Shown here piece after piece: positions 9,343-19,656 of a stretch of DNA of 64,000 bases (its first letter is position 1; the number at the start of each line of letters is the position of its first letter). The stretch spans positions 38,502,105-38,566,104 of the forward strand of contig NC_023749.2 of NCBI RefSeq assembly GCF_000499845.2, written 5' to 3'. The translations under genes were made by a program, and so were the position numbers. Under the pieces are notes generated by a model. The model was not told the DNA's origin. It did no database searches and saw only the letters and a list, made by a program, of their open reading frames with translations. The stretch comes from Phaseolus vulgaris (taxonomy: Eukaryota > Streptophyta > Magnoliopsida > Fabales > Fabaceae).

Positions 9343-12300
9343 GAAAAGATCAAATACTTAGTGGTTAATGCCCCATCCGCCTACAACATACTGTTGGGAA
9401 GACCGACGCTCAACAGGTTGAGAGCTGTACCATCGACGAGGCACATGAAGTTGAAGTTGCCGTCGATGGAAGGGGTGGTAATCACCATTAAGTCGGACCA
9501 GAAGGAGGCTAGGCGCTGCTATGAGAACAGCCTCAAGCAGCAAATGAGTGTGTGCCATGTTACCTCGACACCACCGCCGGGTGTGGACGAGAGGCGATTG
9601 AAGGTGGAGATGGTAAGAGGTACACAAGGTGATGTGGAGATGGAGGAAGCAGTGCCGAGGGGCTCGGGGGTGGCCCAAGAAGAAGCTGAGAAAGAGAGCA
9701 TGATCACGCCCCGCGAGTCAGGGATCGCGAGGGCGGTCATCGCCAGTGATAGGAGGCCCCACCCTGCTGAGGGGTGGGTGGAGACGGAGATCCAGGGAAA
9801 GAAGTTCAAACTGGGAGGGCCGCTCAGCGAGGACACGCGACGACAAATAGCCGGGGTGATTGAGAGGCATCTGGACGCGTTTGCGTGGTCAGCCTCAAAC
9901 ATGCCAGGTATTGACCCAGACTTTCTCTGCCATCGCCTTGAAATGGACCCTCAGGTCCGACCGGTGCGACAGAGAAGGAGAAAGTTTAATGAGGAGAGGA
10001 GGCAGGTGATCCACGAAGAGACCCGCAAACTCTTGGCCGCAGGGCACATCAGAGAAATCCAATACCCAAAGTGGCTGGCAAACGTGGTACTGGTGAAGAA
10101 GTCAAACGACAAGTGGAGGATGTGCGTGGATTTCACAGATCTGAACAAGGCATGCCCCAAGGACTCCTATCCCCTACCCAACATAGATGCTTTGGTGGAT
10201 AGCGCGTCGGGGTGCAAGCTTATTAGTTTTTTAGATGCATTCTCAGGCTACAACCAGATCAGGATGCATCCGATGGACGAGTGCAAGACCGCGTTCATGA
10301 CTGAGCGGTCTTGTTATTGTTATAAGGTAATGCCATTCGGGCTGAAGAATGCGGGAGCCACGTATCAGAGGCTGATGGATAGAGTGCTCTCGCCGATGCT
10401 GGGAAGGAATGTGCAAGCTTATGTCGATGACATGGTGGTAACCTCACGAGAGAAGGAACAACATGTCACTGATTTGGAGGAACTGTTTACGACAATCGCC
10501 AAATACAGGTTGAAGCTCAACCCAGAGAAGTGTATTTTCGGCGTAGAAGCGGGGAAGTTCTTATGCTTCCTCTTGACAGAGCGGGGAATTGAGGCAAACC
10601 CCGAGAAGTGCGCGGCGATCATGGGAATGAGGAGCCCAGCGTCGGTGAAGGAGGTGCAGCAGCTCACCGGTCGGTTGGCGGCATTGTCGCGATTCATGTC
10701 TGCCGGGGGAGAGAAGGGCCACCCTTACTTCGAATGTCTCAAACGGAATAGCAGGTTCGTTTGGACTAAGGAATGCGAGGAGGCTTTTGTCAAGCTGAAG
10801 GAGTATCTGGCAAGCCCACCAGTTTTGTGCAAGCCACAAGTGGGCACCCCTCTCCGCTTATATTTCGCTGTGACGGAGAGGGCTGTCAGTTCAATGCTGG
10901 TCCAAGAGCAAAACCAAGTTCAGAGACCTATTTATTTTGTGAGTAAGGTGTTGCAGGGTCCTGAAGTAAGGTATCAGACCCTGGAGAAGCCGGCTCTGGC
11001 GGTGGTGTTTTCGGTGAGGAGGCTCCGCCACTACTTTCACAGCTTCTCGGTGGTGGTGATGACCGATCTGCCTATCCAGAAGGTGCTGAAGAAGCCAGAT
11101 GTAGCTGGGAGAATGGTGAAGTGGGTCGTAGAGCAGTCTGAGTTTGATATCAGATACGAGCCCCGAGGACCGATCAAGGGGTAGGTGTTTGCGGACTTCG
11201 TCGTCGAGTTGTCATCAGGCCTTACACCTTCAGAGGGTTTGGGCTTTCGCTGGGTCTTATCAGTGGATGGTTCTTCCAATCAGCAAGGGAGTGGCGCTGG
11301 AGTAATCCTGGAAGGCCCAAACGGAGTGCTGATCGAGCAGTCTCTGCGTTTCGCCTTTAAGGCTAGCAACAACTAGGCGGAGTACGAGGCCTTGATTGCT
11401 GGAATGTTGCTGGCAAGAGAGATGGGAGCAAGGAGTTTGATGGCCAAAACCGACTCTCTGTTGCTCACTGGGCAGGTAACAAGAGAGTTCCAGGCCAAAG
11501 ACCCTCAGATGGCTGCATATCTCGAGTATATGCGCACCCTGAAGACGTCCTTTGCAGAGTTCGAGTTGGTCTATGTGCCGAGAGAGCAGAATGCCAGAGC
11601 TGACTTGCTTGCCAAGCTAGCCAGCTCAGGCAAGGGGGGAAGGCAGAGGACCGTCATCCAAGAGACCTTGAAGGTGCCTCGCGCGTTCGTGACAGACAAC
11701 CAGGTACTTCAAGTGTACAAGTCAAGGGAGCGTATAGCGATCGATCATCGGTCTCTAACTCAAGAAACCTTGAGAGCACCCAAGGTGAGAGCGCGACCGG
11801 TGAGGACCGATGAGGTGATGGAGGTTTGCACTGTTGGAAGGGCTGATACGTGGATAACGCTGTACCAGCGGTACTTGGCAGATGGGGTGCTTCCGCTGGA
11901 ACCGATAGAGGCAAAGAGAGTAAAGAGAAGCTCAAGTAAGTTCACTCTTATTGATGGGGATCTCTTCAGGTTTGGGTTCACCCATCCGGTGTTGGTTTGT
12001 GTGCACGGGGAGCAGTGCACGAGAATTATGTCAGAGCTCCACGAGGGAGTGTGCGGGAGCCACGTCGGTGGTCGTGCCTTGGCAAGCGGAGTCCTCCGTG
12101 CGGGGTACTACTGGCCAACGCTAAAGGAAGATTGTGTGGGGTATGCTCAGCGTTGCTAGCAGTGCCAGCAACACGCAGATTGGCACAAGGCGCCCCTTGA
12201 AGAACTGAGGTCAATTCACAGCCCATGGCCGTTCCACACTTGGGGAATTGACATCTTGGGACCCTTCCCCTTGGCAGTAAGGCAGATGAAGTTCCTGATC

Positions 12301-13077
12301 GTCGCCATTGAGTATTTCACAAAGTGGATAGAGGCAGAGCCGGTCGCACAGATCACCGCGCACAAGGTTCAACAGTTCGTGTGGAAGAACATTGTGTGCC
12401 GTTTCGGAGTGCCCAAGCGTTTGGTTTCTGACAATGGCACTTTGTTTACGAGTCATCAACTGAAGAACCTGTGTGAAGAGATGAAGATACAGCAGGTGTT
12501 TGCCTCGGTGGAGCACCCACAAACGAATGGGCAGGTAGAGTCAGCCAACCGAGTACTGCTCAGAGGACTGAAGAGAAGGTTGGAGAAGGCCAAGGGGACG
12601 TGGGCAGAGGAGGTTCCCAGGATCGTGTGGGCCTATCACACCACTCCACAATCTAGCACCCATGAGACACCGTTCAACTTGGTCTATGGGTCAGACACTA
12701 TGATCCCTATGGAGATACAAGAAAGCTCACCAAGGTTTCTGAACTTCGTCGCTGAAGAGTCCAATGAGGAGAGGAAGGTGAACCTAGACCTCTTGGAAGA
12801 GGTGCGAGAAGAGGCTAGGGTCAGTGCCGAAGCTGTGAAAATGAGGGTGGAGCGTAGGCACAACTCCAAGGTGAGGCCAAGGCAGTTTCAGGAAGGGAAT
12901 CTGGTGATGAGAAAGGCACACCAACACGAGATGGAGAATAAGCTGTCCCCCTAGTGGACTGGCCCGTTCAGAGTGGTGGAGACGTTGGAGAATGGTGCTT
13001 ATCGGCTGGAGACGTTGGACGGGGGGGCGATCCCCAGAACGTGGAACGCCACACACTTGAAGTTCTATTTTAGTTGA
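9343..13077 (+). pseudogene. Gypsy-1 pol: RT, degenerate RNase H, archaeal-like RNase H, integrase (four TAG stops)
   Basis: Continues the gag-pol frame after the solo LTR. Order: end of protease; RT with MCVDFTDLNKACPKDSYPLP, FLDAFSGYNQI and the YVDD catalytic box; a degenerate gypsy RNase H; a second RNase H of archaeal type (VDGSSNQQGSGAGVIL); the integrase zinc finger; the DDE core; and the C-terminal module with WTGPFRVVE. In-frame TAG stops lie at 11182-11184, 11374-11376, 12157-12159 and 12952-12954; the natural TGA is at 13075-13077. Gypsy-2 has Q, Q, K and K at these four positions. The frame is otherwise preserved, so decay has been mostly by point mutation. Confidence 0.9.
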
Positions 13078-14014
13078 AATTGTAAAGTAGTCGCGCTTTC
13101 GCGCTAAACAGTTTGAACAATTCAGGGGGCACTCTTTTTCCCAAAAGAGGGTTTTTAATGAGGTCACCCAATAAAAAAAAAAGTTATCAGTATAAGAGTT
13201 TGCAAAGTTTTAAAGTTAAAATCCTCCCCGCCCCAGGCGCGAGCGCAGGTAATCGGTTAGGCCTTCCTCGCCCCAGGCGCGAGCATGGCAACCGGTTTAA
13301 AGTCCTCCTCACCCCAGGTGTGAGTGCAGGCAGCCAAGGTTCGAAAAGCCAGGGGTGCTAGTAAGCCCAAGAAGGGAAAGGAAGGATTTCGAGAAACGCC
13401 TTTACCCAAGTGGCATAGCATCAATATTGGCGCAGTAAAACTCTTAGTCAAAACCCTTCTCACCCCAGGAGTGAGAAGGTGGAAGTACGACCCGACGTGT
13501 TAAGGGTTGATGACCTTGGGGCAGGCAAGAGGGGTTACCGACAAACACTCTTCTCCCCAAAACAGGGCATCATCTTTGACCGATCGGTATAGGAGTCCTC
13601 TACGCACTTAGCGCTGGAACGACAAGCAATCTAGAGAGATGTAAGGTGGAAGCAAAGGCGCGATGACTGATGAGTGGGTGGTTGTAGCATTCTGATCGGT
13701 TATCAGTGGTTAGAGCGTTGTTTAAGAAGTTTTAAACAAGTTCTTGCGCGATAGGCCTAAGCAAGCAAAGCCACGCCAGATCAGTTATCAAGTGTCGTTA
13801 GTTGTGATCGAAGTCAGAAGTAGAGAAGTCAAGCACAGTGAAGATTCGTGCCAAGTTCGAGCAGGTTAGCAGTTAATCGTGCATGACAAGAGATAAAAAC
13901 CAAGAGATACACAGCAGAAGAAACAGTAAGAGGAAAGTGGCATTTTATATATGCAATTAGAGTTTTTACATTCAAAGTTTATGTACAAAAAGGTATAAAC
14001 AAAATAGCGAATGA
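13078..14014. other. Gypsy-1 spacer between pol and the antisense gene: conserved box and tandem repeats
   Basis: No gene. Just after pol is a box (13124-13176) shared with gypsy-2 (55078-55129): GGGGGCACTCTTTTT, then AGGGTTTTTAATGAGG, then CACCCAATAAA. AATAAA may serve as the sense polyadenylation signal. At about 13222-13340 three degenerate copies of a roughly 40-bp unit around CGCCCCAGGCGCGAGC follow; a weaker relative recurs near 13455. The rest is unique, GC-balanced spacer. Confidence 0.7.
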
Positions 14015-16246
14015 TCAAGGGCGAACGATCTTGCCGTCCACCACTTCGAAGTCGATGGCGAACTGAGAGCAGTCAGCCTCTGGGAAGACGCACTTAACTT
14101 GCTCAAGGGCCAAGTCAAATCCCTCAGCAAAGGTATCAGCAGCCTCTTCCTAGAGCTTGGTCTTCTCAGCCTCGAGCTCAGCCTTGTCGGTCTCGAGCAC
14201 GACCTTCTCAGTGACAAGGGTGGCGATGGCGGACTCAGCTTCCTTAAGCTCGGACCCCTGATCATTGGCACGCCTCTCGTTCGCTGCGAGAGCCTCCGCC
14301 AGATTTGCGATCTGTTGGCGCAGGAAGGCATTCTCGGCTTCAAGCTGGATGGCCCTAGCCGTGGTCTCGACCAGCTCAGCGTCAAGAGCGGCGACGGCGT
14401 CCCCCATCAACATCTTCGTCTTGATGGTTTCTTGGACTTGCAGGGTGCGCCCTCTCTTGGCTTCCTCCACCATGTCCCTCAGCATCTCGTTGGTGCTCTG
14501 CAGGGCCTCGTAGTCGCTTTGTAGCGACTCTTTTTGGTTGATCAGCTCGCCCATCTTTCCCTCCAGTTTCTCGATGCGGCGATGCTGGGTGGAGAACTCC
14601 AGAGAGAGCACCAGTTGGCGGGCTAGATGAAGGTCCACCTCGCTCCCGCTCCACTTGACCAGCTCGCGGTTTTGAAGCAGTTGCCTGGTCAGTTGGATAA
14701 CCCGGGTGAGCCCTTCAGTACTGGAACCCGAGGCTCGGTGGGAACTCTCACCACCACCCTCGGTCGTGGCGGCGGAGGGTTGAGGACGTGGTGAGCTTGA
14801 GGGGTGAGAGGTCCTCTTCGAGCGAGCAGCCCCGCTCCCAGCAGTTTGAGAGGGTAAGATGAGGGGTTGGGTGGCTGGGGGCGGGGAAGAAACCTGTGCT
14901 GGAGAGATTGGAGGAAGAGGAGCTGGAGAAGGGGGGCGTGTAGGAGAAAACTGTGCTGGAGGGATTGGAGAGGCATCTCCCTCATCGCCCTCGGCTCCCC
15001 TTCTTCTTCGTTGAACTAGAGGAGACCCCGAGCTCTCCTCCTCGACGGATACGACGGTGGTGGGAGCCTTCACCAACCGTTTCCTTTTCTTCTCACCCCT
15101 GGTCTCGGGGCCTTCAGCTGGCGCGACCGAGATGGGGGAGGCAGAGATAGGCTAAGAGGTGGCTTCAGTCCCCCAGGACGACCCGATAGCTCGTCGGCTC
15201 TTGGCTAGCGCGATTAGCTTCTGTCGTCGTTCTTTGTTGGAAGTCATATCTGCACCAGTTAAACATGGCAAAGGGTTAGTACACAAAGAGCCAAGAAAGC
15301 AAACAAGGTGCAAAAGAGTGAATCAAGCCAATCGGTAGAGTAGTAGCATGCAGGGAAGGGGAGAGTGCAAACCAATGTATTTTTTAAGCATCTCCGCGTC
15401 GAACTCGTGCTTGATGAGGGTGGAGGAGCCGAACTTAGCGCTCAAGCTCGAGAGTAGGCCGCACAGCTCGCGCTCGTAAGGTGCCATAGCCTCCAAGCCC
15501 CGAGGTTTTTTGAACTCTACCTTGGGAACCCAGTAGAGTGGGAAGCCCTCAAGTAGAGTCGGGCTATGCTCGTTGGAGGTGATCATGTAGAACCTACCCT
15601 TCCAGTGCTTGAAGGATTGCTGGTATAGGCCCAAGATCACTCTCCCTGTCACGCTGTTCAGGCTCACCCATGACCTATCACCTGGGTTCTTGGCCTCGAA
15701 GAAGTGGAGGAAGACGTCGGTTGAAGGAGGGTGTCCGAAGTGGTTGCAGAGAATCTCAAACACTCGGATGAAAGCCCAAGCGTTTGGATGGAGTTGGCAG
15801 GGAGCCACGTTCAGCTCGGTGAGGAGGTCCTTCTCAAAGAAGGTGAAGGGGAGGCGGAGGCGCAATCTCTTGAAGATGGCGGAGTAGATGAAGGTGAAGG
15901 GCACTCCATTGTTGGCCCTATCGTCCACGCATATTGGCATGCCTCGAGGGGGGATGCACACATTCAAGTGTGAGTCATCCTCCCTGTCAAGGGCGCAGGT
16001 GGGTTCGTCTGTGTCGCTGCTCAATAGGTTGGTGAGATGGTCGTCGGGGAGTTGTGTAGACGTCTCGGCGAGCAGGTGGAGGGGAGCCCACTGATACACC
16101 CGCGCATAGTTATGCGGAGGAGGCGCCGTTTGGGGGTGCACACTCGTTGAGGGGGGCGCACTCGTCGAAGGCGGTGGTGGTGCACTTGCGGAAGGCTATG
16201 CACCGGAGGAGGAAGCGAGACGCGTGGTAGTTTTTGTGCGAGCCAT
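14015..16246 (-). pseudogene. Gypsy-1 antisense gene (PF04195-like plus coiled coil), two coding exons, three TAG stops
   Basis: Read on the minus strand. ATG is at 16246-16244. The first coding exon ends at 15373 (KYI, then G/GT). The intron is 15372-15250, ending TGCAG. The second exon starts at 15249, giving D across the junction, and ends with TGA at 14017-14015. Exon 1 carries LTELNVAPCQLHPNAWAF and VFLHFFEAKNPGDRSWVSLN, which I recognise as PF04195 ('putative gypsy type transposon'). Exon 2 is proline/serine-rich and then a long coiled coil. TAG stops interrupt at 16198-16196, 15154-15152 and 14152-14150. The gypsy-2 homologue has the same exon plan. The function is unknown. Confidence 0.78.
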
Positions 16247-16256
16247 TGTTCAGTAG

Positions 16257-16761
16257 CTACAATGGAGAAAGAAAAGAAGGAATGAGGGACCAATGAAAAA
16301 CAGGGTTCAGCGAAAAACAAGAGGAAGGTGAGGAGAACGAAAATGCTATGGTTTGAAGGAAGTGTAAAAGCAAAAGCGACGAAGAAGAAGAAGTGAAAAC
16401 ACAGAAAAATGCAGAAAAACCAGAAGAAACCCTGGTACAGTGCTGGGAAAGGGAAAACAGCCCACAACGTATGCATAGTACAGTTATTGGATGATGCAAT
16501 CAGTAGAAAGTATTCAAATATGACATAGATGGAGAAAAGGGGTACCTTTTGATGATTGCAAGTGGTTCCTGAAAGCTTGAGATTGAGGAAGATGGAACGC
16601 GCAGAGAAAGGCTTCGAAAGTTCAGAGAAGAGTGCTGGAGAAGGTAGAGAAACAGTGGAGGCGCGCAAGTTTTGAATATGAGAAGCGCAAAGACTGGGGT
16701 CCACGTGGCCACTGAGGACGATCACTTAGTCTCTTCGCTGAAAACAAGTGTACAGCTCGAG
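16257..16761 (-). promoter_or_regulatory. Gypsy-1 antisense leader and 5'-UTR intron
   Basis: Between the antisense ATG and the 3' LTR lies a probable leader. A donor AAAAG/GTACC at 16546/16545 and an acceptor TTGTAG at about 16257 would define a 289-nt leader intron. Gypsy-2 has the same ATCATCAAAAG/GTACC donor (59115/59114). Another conserved stretch contains CCACAACGTATGCA. The antisense promoter should lie between 16560 and 16761; I cannot fix it. Confidence 0.5.
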
Positions 16762-16774
16762 ACTGGGGGGCTTG
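16762..16774 (+). promoter_or_regulatory. Gypsy-1 polypurine tract
   Basis: ACTGGGGGGCTTG directly precedes the 3' LTR and would prime plus-strand DNA. Gypsy-2 has the same tract at 59457-59472. Confidence 0.85.
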
Positions 16775-17674
16775 TGATCCGGTCGGTCATCGGTAGTCGG
16801 TGACATCAGCAACAGATAGCCACGTGGACCGTTCTTAGTGGGACACGTGGGCCAAGGAAGCGGATGTGTCATTGAGAGAATCGCCCAGGGTGGTGATCGG
16901 TGATCAGTGGGCGGTGGTCAGAGAGGATGCGCGATCACCGCCTAGATGAGCGCCAGGAAGCATAAGGCGTGGCGCTAGGGGGAACTGATCGGTCGTCTGG
17001 GGTGAGTGATGATCGTCGGGTTTTCACGTTACGCGCAGTTAAGCTGGAAACGAGGGGTGATTCCCAGCGAGAGCGTTGCATACGAGCCTTGGGTGGCAGG
17101 GTATCAGAGAAAGGAGAAGTTATGTGCTTTGTAGTGTCGTGCACGAGAGTGGCCTAAGAGAGCTAGTAAGCCAGTCGGTGATTGGTGTTCTCTTAACCCA
17201 TAACGTGCATGGTGCAAAGCAGAGGTGATCGTTCACACAGTAGGTGATGCCTGGTGCGTGCGCTTAGCCAAGCCACACTTGGTATTCACGCTGAGGTGGC
17301 ACGAGTCACCTAGTGGAAGAAAACGCGCTAAGTTACTTCATACACGGATAACTTAGGCGCGCAACAGAGTATATAAAGGGCATTCCGCGCTCATGCAGAG
17401 GGAGGTAAGATTCATTCTTGCAAGTTAGTAGTTTACACACACACAAAGTGCACAGGAGTCTCACAGAGATTCCTAGTTCTTTGGTGGTTTTGCAAGGCTG
17501 ACTTGAGTGTCGGAGTGCAATCGATCGCTAGAGGCGCCGTTTGGTGTGTTTCGCAGGTTTGCTTGGAGTTCTGGTGGACTGCTTGGAGCGTTCTTGCACT
17601 TGTTGCGATTGAGGAGGTGGAAGATAGAGTTTGACGTGGCGAATCCTTTGACGCTCGAATTCCCTGCAAGATCA
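16775..17674 (+). mobile_element. Gypsy-1 3' LTR
   Basis: 900 bp, TGATCCGG to GCAAGATCA, followed by the GAACA duplication. TATAAA is at 17372-17377. Roughly 25 substitutions against the 5' LTR, many of them C/T or G/A changes. Confidence 0.93.
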
Positions 17675-17677
17675 GAA

Positions 17678-17943
17678 CATATTCCAACAATTGTTACAAC
17701 TCCGGTGTAATATGAGATTGATATATTACATCGCTGGGATCTACATCCGTTATAGAACCATTGCAAAATGACTCTTATAACCGGTGTAATATGTGTTTTC
17801 TTCATTAGTGTTACTATCATTTTCAATGTTACGTTGAATATGAAATAAATTAAGTTAAAATAAATATTATTTATTTTAATTATGTTTAAAGTGTGTAATA
17901 ATACTTTATCTTTGAGTAAATCCAAATAAAAATAATTGACTTC
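17678..17943. repeat. End of U1 after gypsy-1: palindromic motifs and AT-rich DNA
   Basis: Contains CTCCGGTGTAATATG, GATATATTACATCG and ATAACCGGTGTAATATG, then AT-rich sequence up to the CACTA-like terminus at 17944. It matches 26442-26705 in U3 and 61450-61717 in U4. No gene. Confidence 0.6.
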
Positions 17944-17969
17944 CACTAGGGGAAAAAGTCCCTTTACGA

Positions 17970-18013
<44 letters not shown>
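17944..18013 (+). repeat. CACTA-like terminus and (AT)n microsatellite, U2
   Basis: CACTAGGGGAAAAAGTCC at 17944 recurs at 26706 (U4), and as CACTAGTGGAAAAAGTCC at 61718 (U5). Such CACTA ends are typical of En/Spm elements. The DNA beyond has ACGGCGG/AACCGCC-type short repeats (18075-18220), as in subterminal regions. An (AT)n run occupies 17976-18013. I found no matching inverted end, so the element boundary is not proven. Confidence 0.55.
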
Positions 18014-18016
<3 letters not shown>

Positions 18017-18240
18017 TTTTATTGTTATTCGATGTCCATCAAAACGTGGTGGCATTTTTAAATTAAAATGAGAGTAAAACGGCGGTTGTGGGAGGAATAA
18101 CCATTTTGGACCATTTTGAGTGTAACATGGCAGTTAGGGTGAAACCGCCATATATTTTAATGGGCTTGGGTTTAACATGACAGTCTTACCGAAGCATCAC
18201 CGTTTTAGACCTCTGAAATTACTTTATTTTGAAGCCAACC

Positions 18241-18912
18241 TGATGGGTTGATACCAATAGATGGGTTGTTCTTCTTAGAGATTTGAAAAGGGTGGCGGAA
18301 GCAATGGATGTGCTGGATCAAGGAGGGCACATATAGAGCTATGGGTTCCTTTTAGGTGCATGAAAGGTATGAAGACTGATTGGTTGGGCCATATCACTTG
18401 GAGAAAGGTGGAGGTGAAGATAAAAGTGTCTAACCTAGAGAGACTAGATAAGGGAGTAGAAGCTTGCAATATTTGGCAGCGTTTTACTCATAAAATTGAT
18501 TTTACAAAACATGAGCCAAGCACCCCATTATATAGATGCAAGTGCCTTGGATAACAATGAGTAAGGGTAGAAAGGGGAATACACAAAAGAGCGACTGTTA
18601 GGGTTTTGAATAAAGTCAATGTCGCACCCTAGGAGGAAACTTCTAGAAGTTAGGTTAACTTCTTACCCTAAAAGGCTTTACTCAAGCTACAATGATAAGC
18701 ACGCCCCCCATTATGATAAAGGAACCCTGTTCTACTGAAATTACAAATAAAGAAATTGGTTCTCATGGCTTGGGCTTTTGTGGTCCTCTTTGAACATATA
18801 AAGAAACGTTTCTCTGCCAATAGTAGCAGAGTTCCAATCTTCTTGAATCCTCTGTGCCATAGACCTATTTGTTGGGCTTGAACAAGGGCCTGAGCTTCGG
18901 CCTCTTCCATCA
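18241..18912. mobile_element. Solo LTR (672 bp) in U2, duplication CAACC
   Basis: Starts TGATGGGTTG and ends CTTCCATCA. CAACC is repeated at 18236-18240 and 18913-18917. U4 shows the uninterrupted sequence (GAAGTCAACCACTATAC near 27001). TG/CA ends and a 5-bp duplication indicate an LTR. There is no coding content, and orientation is uncertain (TATATA near 18529 suggests plus). Confidence 0.82.
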
Positions 18913-19056
18913 CAACCACTATGCTTTCATTTTTATTTTTTTTTGTCTTCTTCGTGAACGTCTCTCTGGTTCTCCATCTCTGCAAACCTTCTTAAGTTTT
19001 TCCTTCACATTCAAACTCATTGCGACATTCTCTCATTTCTTATTTCTCTTTCTCTC

Positions 19057-19206
19057 ATGGCTCAATGCTCATTTCGTTCATCTGGTTCATTACTCAAGGT
19101 CTTCATTGCCTTCATTTTGCCTCTTCTCTCAATTGCCACCACTATCGTCGTTGGGACATTTGCACCCTCCTCATTTTTTTTTGTCGTCGTTGCCGCCCTT
19201 TATTAC
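19057..19206 (+). CDS. Putative first exon of the unit's plus-strand gene (hypothetical)
   Basis: From ATG 19057 an open stretch encodes MAQCSFRSSG, then a strongly hydrophobic run (VFIAFILPLLSIATTIVVGTF). It stays open to TATTACAG, where a donor-like GTTGATG follows. All units keep this junction: CAG/GTTGGTG near 985, 23514, 27247 and 62279. If it is an exon, it would lead through about 400 nt of AT-rich intron to the DUF4216 exon, but joining was not shown. It could equally be leader sequence. Copies in U4 and U5 are altered. Confidence 0.3.
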
Positions 19207-19656
19207 AGGTTGATGTTTCTTAATATTTTAAAATATTTTTTAACTATTATTAATTTTGTAAATTTTTGTATTTTTTATATTCTCTTTATATTATGTTAAT
19301 TGTTAGGTTTGAATAAAATCATTAATTTGTTAGATTTTTATTGGAGTAATATTATTTAATATTTATAATTAATTTAATGATTTTTTTTATAATTAGATTA
19401 GAAATAATTTATTGATTTTCAATTGATATTCTTCATTATGTATAATTGTATGTAGGATTAAATTTGTCAATTTTAATTTCCATGTATATTTATAATTATT
19501 TGATATGTGTTGGTATTGAGTCTGGGGGTGCTTGACCGTCGACAATTGTTTCCTGTGTAAGAGACTCTTAGTTTTCCGTTTGAGATTTAATACATGTATT
19601 TTTCTACAACTACTCCAATTGTATAATTTTTTAAAAGATTTTAAAATTGATGAATC

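Larger units (their letters stand above)
5695..17674 (+). mobile_element. Gypsy-1: Ty3-gypsy (Tat-type) LTR retrotransposon, degraded
   Basis: Complete in outline: 900-bp LTRs, primer-binding site, gag-pol, a 3' region with tandem repeats, an antisense gene, a polypurine tract and a 5-bp target duplication. The Tat-type placement rests on an archaeal-like second RNase H after RT and on the extra 3' antisense gene. The LTRs differ at about 25 positions by eye (near 97% identical). It cannot be autonomous: pol has four TAG stops, gag has a stop and a frameshift, and a solo LTR splits the protease/RT part. Confidence 0.92.
882..17943 (+). repeat. Tandem unit U1 of a CACTA-derived repeat
   Basis: First of five head-to-tail copies. 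It carries the DUF4216 remnant, a cysteine-rich peptide gene, palindromic repeats and a P450 fragment. It is interrupted by a copia fragment (3651-5120) and by gypsy-1 (5695-17674). Its 5' part was lost to the LTR at 1-881. Order and orientation match U2 to U5, so the array arose by tandem or segmental duplication. Positions 882-1374 align with 19110-19620, 23477-23922 and 27160-27646: the end of a putative exon, a donor-like CAG/GTTGG near 985, then AT-rich intron-like DNA. Confidence 0.8.

Noticed and set aside
11182..11184. TAG as a programmed readthrough site
   Set aside because: Gypsy-2 has glutamine there, and three more TAG codons follow at unrelated places, so mutation is simpler.
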